Source: Candidatus Geohydrothermomicrobium daggyaiense
GTDB lineage: Bacteria; Actinomycetota; Geothermincolia; Fen-727; JACVIW01
Direction: 5' to 3'
NCBI GenBank assembly: GCA_015711695.1
Contig: JACVIW010000128.1
Coordinates: 1 to 6,880 of the forward strand
Length of the DNA stretch: 6,880 nt
In this document: positions 5,730 through 6,880 of the stretch, piece by piece
How positions within the stretch are numbered: position 1 is the first letter of the stretch
Layout: every line of letters begins with the position of its first letter
The notes under the pieces: model-generated
What the model was told of the DNA's origin: nothing
Seen by the model: only the letters and a program-made list of their open reading frames with translations
The model's database searches: none
Position numbers and translations under genes: made by a program

Positions 5730-5890
5730 TTCGCCAGTAAGCGTTTGACTACCATTTTTTGTTCGTGTTCTGGTAAATAAGGGAGTCATGCAAAAGAGTT
5801 TCGCCAGAATTGCCAAATGAAAACCGCCTTCAAGCAGGTGCAGATGCAGACGAACATTTTCGATATATGTAAAAAATTTTCGCCAGAATT
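5730..5890 (+). repeat. dispersed direct repeat TTTCGCCAGAATT
   Basis: The 13-base TTTCGCCAGAATT is found at 5799-5811 and 5878-5890, each preceded by an A-rich stretch and followed by a base and CC. A shorter copy, TTCGCCAG, is at 5730-5737. Spacing is about 70 and 79 bases. The number is too small and the units too short for a CRISPR array. Confidence 0.4.
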
Positions 5891-5909
5891 ACCTTAACCA
5901 ATACTGGTT

Positions 5910-5933
5910 TGAAGTCCAATTCAAGCGACTTCA
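5910..5933. repeat. hairpin TGAAGTC/GACTTCA
   Basis: TGAAGTC (5910-5916) and GACTTCA (5927-5933) form a seven-base stem with a ten-base loop, in the non-coding stretch between the two arms of the 15-base inverted pair. Confidence 0.35.
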
Positions 5934-6019
5934 TAATCAGTCTTTGCATGCACCTCAGGCTTTTTTGAAGTGCTCGCGCGTCTCTCCGTTTTCGGCCTCC
6001 AGATTTATTCCAAAAAGAA

Positions 6020-6079
6020 CCACGGAACGCGCCCGTCAATAAAAAAGACTCCTTATAGAATATGTTTCATGTTCCGTGG
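6020..6079. repeat. nine-base perfect inverted repeat CCACGGAAC/GTTCCGTGG
   Basis: CCACGGAAC (6020-6028) and GTTCCGTGG (6071-6079) are perfect complements around 42 bases that include an A6 run. A second small hairpin ACGGT-TGTC-ACCGT (6081-6094) follows at once. Together they suggest a folded RNA or a binding site. Confidence 0.45.
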
Positions 6080-6420
6080 CACGGTTGTCACCGTTCGCGA
6101 CCGCGCTTGACTTGAAGGCGGCTTTATGGAGTTTGATCGCCTTTTTCATGGAAATCAAGTAAATGTCTTTTTTCGGTGTCGTTAACAACCCTTTTTCGAC
6201 TCGAAACCCTGGCCGGAGAAATTCTACTCGCAAATCCATACGGCTGCTTTTCTGCCCCTTCGCCGTGAGACGGAAACCGGGTGTCAAATGTTATGGCAAG
6301 GTCGGCGTATTGTGGTAGATTAAAGATGAAAACTAAAAGCGAAGTTACACATGGGCGAACGCGTATGTTTTGTGTTTCGTGCAGCAGAAAATATTGTGAT
6401 TGGAGGCTAATCTTGCGGGC

Positions 6421-6880
6421 GTGAAAAAGATGGAAATAGATGTCGTCTTCTTTGAGGTAGGTAACACTTTGTTCAAGGTTCATCCTTCTATGGAAGAGGT
6501 CTGCCGCGAAGTCATACAGAGTTTCGGCTATGAGGCCTCCTTCGAGGATATAAGGCGAGGGCTTGAGGCTGCTGATAAATACTACGAGTACAGATACTGG
6601 ACAGATGACTCCTTCTGGGCTAATGAAGAAGACGCCTCTAAGATGTGGTCGGAAATGTACGCTTTAATGCTTGAGGTTATAGGGGTGGACGGCGACCGGC
6701 ACACTATGGGACGCGCTCTCTATGATACCTTCGGGGCTGGAAGCAGATGGCGAACATTTCCGGATGTGATTCCTGTCTTCGAGGTGCTCAAAAAAGAAGG
6801 TTTCCAGCTCGGGCTTATCTCCAACTGGGATTCAAGACTTGCCAATCTCTGTTTTGATATGGGGCTTGACAAATACCTCG
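6421..6880 (+). CDS. HAD-like hydrolase (REG-2/HDHD3-like), 3' truncated by window, nucleophile Asp replaced by Glu
   Basis: The first 150-153 residues of a HAD-superfamily protein with a C1-type helical cap. Counting from the ATG at 6430, motif I is VVFFEVGNTLF (5-15). The usual form is hhhhDxxxTL, so Glu9 sits where the nucleophilic Asp belongs. Thr13-Leu14 are kept. Motif II is LGLISNWDSRL (127-137), with Ser131 binding phosphate; 'SNxDSRL' is typical of the REG-2-like subgroup. The cap (about 18-105) is helical and acidic with many aromatics. Motifs III and IV lie beyond the window. Members are usually small-molecule phosphatases or dehalogenase relatives; with Glu for Asp, normal phospho-aspartate chemistry is doubtful. 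The start is uncertain: GGAGG at 6402-6406 is 14 bases before GTG 6421 and 23 before ATG 6430, both in frame; TTG 6400 is also in frame. I prefer 6421 or 6430. Confidence 0.8.
   Translation, partial: MKKMEIDVVFFEVGNTLFKVHPSMEEVCREVIQSFGYEASFEDIRRGLEAADKYYEYRYWTDDSFWANEEDASKMWSEMYALMLEVIGVDGDRHTMGRALYDTFGAGSRWRTFPDVIPVFEVLKKEGFQLGLISNWDSRLANLCFDMGLDKYL

Larger units (their letters stand above)
5820..6125. repeat. 15-base inverted pair flanking about 276 bases
   Basis: The left arm AAAACCGCCTTCAAG (5820-5834) and the right arm CTTGAAGGCGGCTTT (6111-6125) are complementary at 14 of 15 positions. The interval contains no coding sequence. It could be the ends of a small non-coding element, but no target-site duplication is apparent. 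Confidence 0.4.
5612..6420. other. 0.8-kb intergenic region with repeats
   Basis: Frames here are short, overlap one another and show no motif, so I call no gene. It contains the small gene's -10 box, three TTCGCCAG repeats (5730-5890), a local hairpin TGAAGTC/GACTTCA (5910-5933), an inverted repeat CCACGGAAC/GTTCCGTGG (6020-6079), a short ACGGT/ACCGT hairpin (6081-6094) and a near-perfect 15-base inverted pair (5820-5834 and 6111-6125). An untranslated RNA is possible but unproven. Confidence 0.5.

Noticed and set aside
5730..5890. Possible CRISPR array
   Set aside because: Units are 8-13 bases, only three copies, unequal spacing and no cas genes.
5583..6039. Minus-strand frames of 77 and 69 codons
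   Set aside because: Composition is unlike the real genes here, no motifs are present, and the first conflicts with the small Cys gene in another frame.
6107..6135. TTGACT as a -35 box for the HAD gene
   Set aside because: No -10-like hexamer at 16-18 bases; the best candidate is at ten bases, and the start codon is 300 bases away.
6036..6483. Overlapping minus-strand frames of 83 and 119 codons
   Set aside because: They overlap each other, the inverted repeats and the start of the HAD gene, contain no motif and lack ribosome sites.

Overview
The window looks like a piece of a bacterial chromosome, probably from an uncultured lineage. Shine-Dalgarno-like sites precede several starts, one gene starts at TTG, and one gene pair overlaps by stop/start. 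There is no rRNA, tRNA, transposase or phage gene, so I cannot place the organism. Base composition looks intermediate. Coding density is low: about 2.4 kb of the 6.9 kb has no convincing gene.

Layout, left to right. (1) The 3' end of a HAD-family hydrolase gene on + (to 235). (2) On the minus strand, convergent with it, a DraG/ARH-type ADP-ribosylglycohydrolase homologue (320-1300) whose metal-binding acidic residues all appear to be substituted. (3) A 1.1-kb gap (1301-2402) with a possible gene remnant just upstream of the DraG-like gene and short tandem and inverted repeats near 1968-2097. (4) A + strand run: a cytoplasmic clan GH-A-like glycoside hydrolase (2403-3542), a Nudix hydrolase (3599-4174) and a radical SAM protein (4171-5046). 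The last two overlap and are translationally coupled. The Nudix gene has a perfect TATAAT eight bases before its first ATG. (5) A 1.4-kb gap (5047-6420) that is not empty. It holds a 50-residue four-cysteine protein on the minus strand (5459-5611), with its own TATAAT close to the start, plus several inverted and direct repeats. (6) The 5' part of a second HAD gene (6421 to the window end), related to the REG-2/HDHD3-like group, with glutamate where the nucleophilic aspartate should be.

How the genes work together is mostly unknown. Nudix and radical SAM are almost certainly one transcription unit. The glycosidase could be upstream in the same transcript, but the TATAAT in the 56-base gap suggests a separate promoter. 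The most interesting points are the two probable catalytic-site losses (DraG-like and HAD), the small Cys protein, the C-x4-C-x2-C radical SAM motif, and two -10 boxes placed so that transcripts would be leaderless or nearly so.
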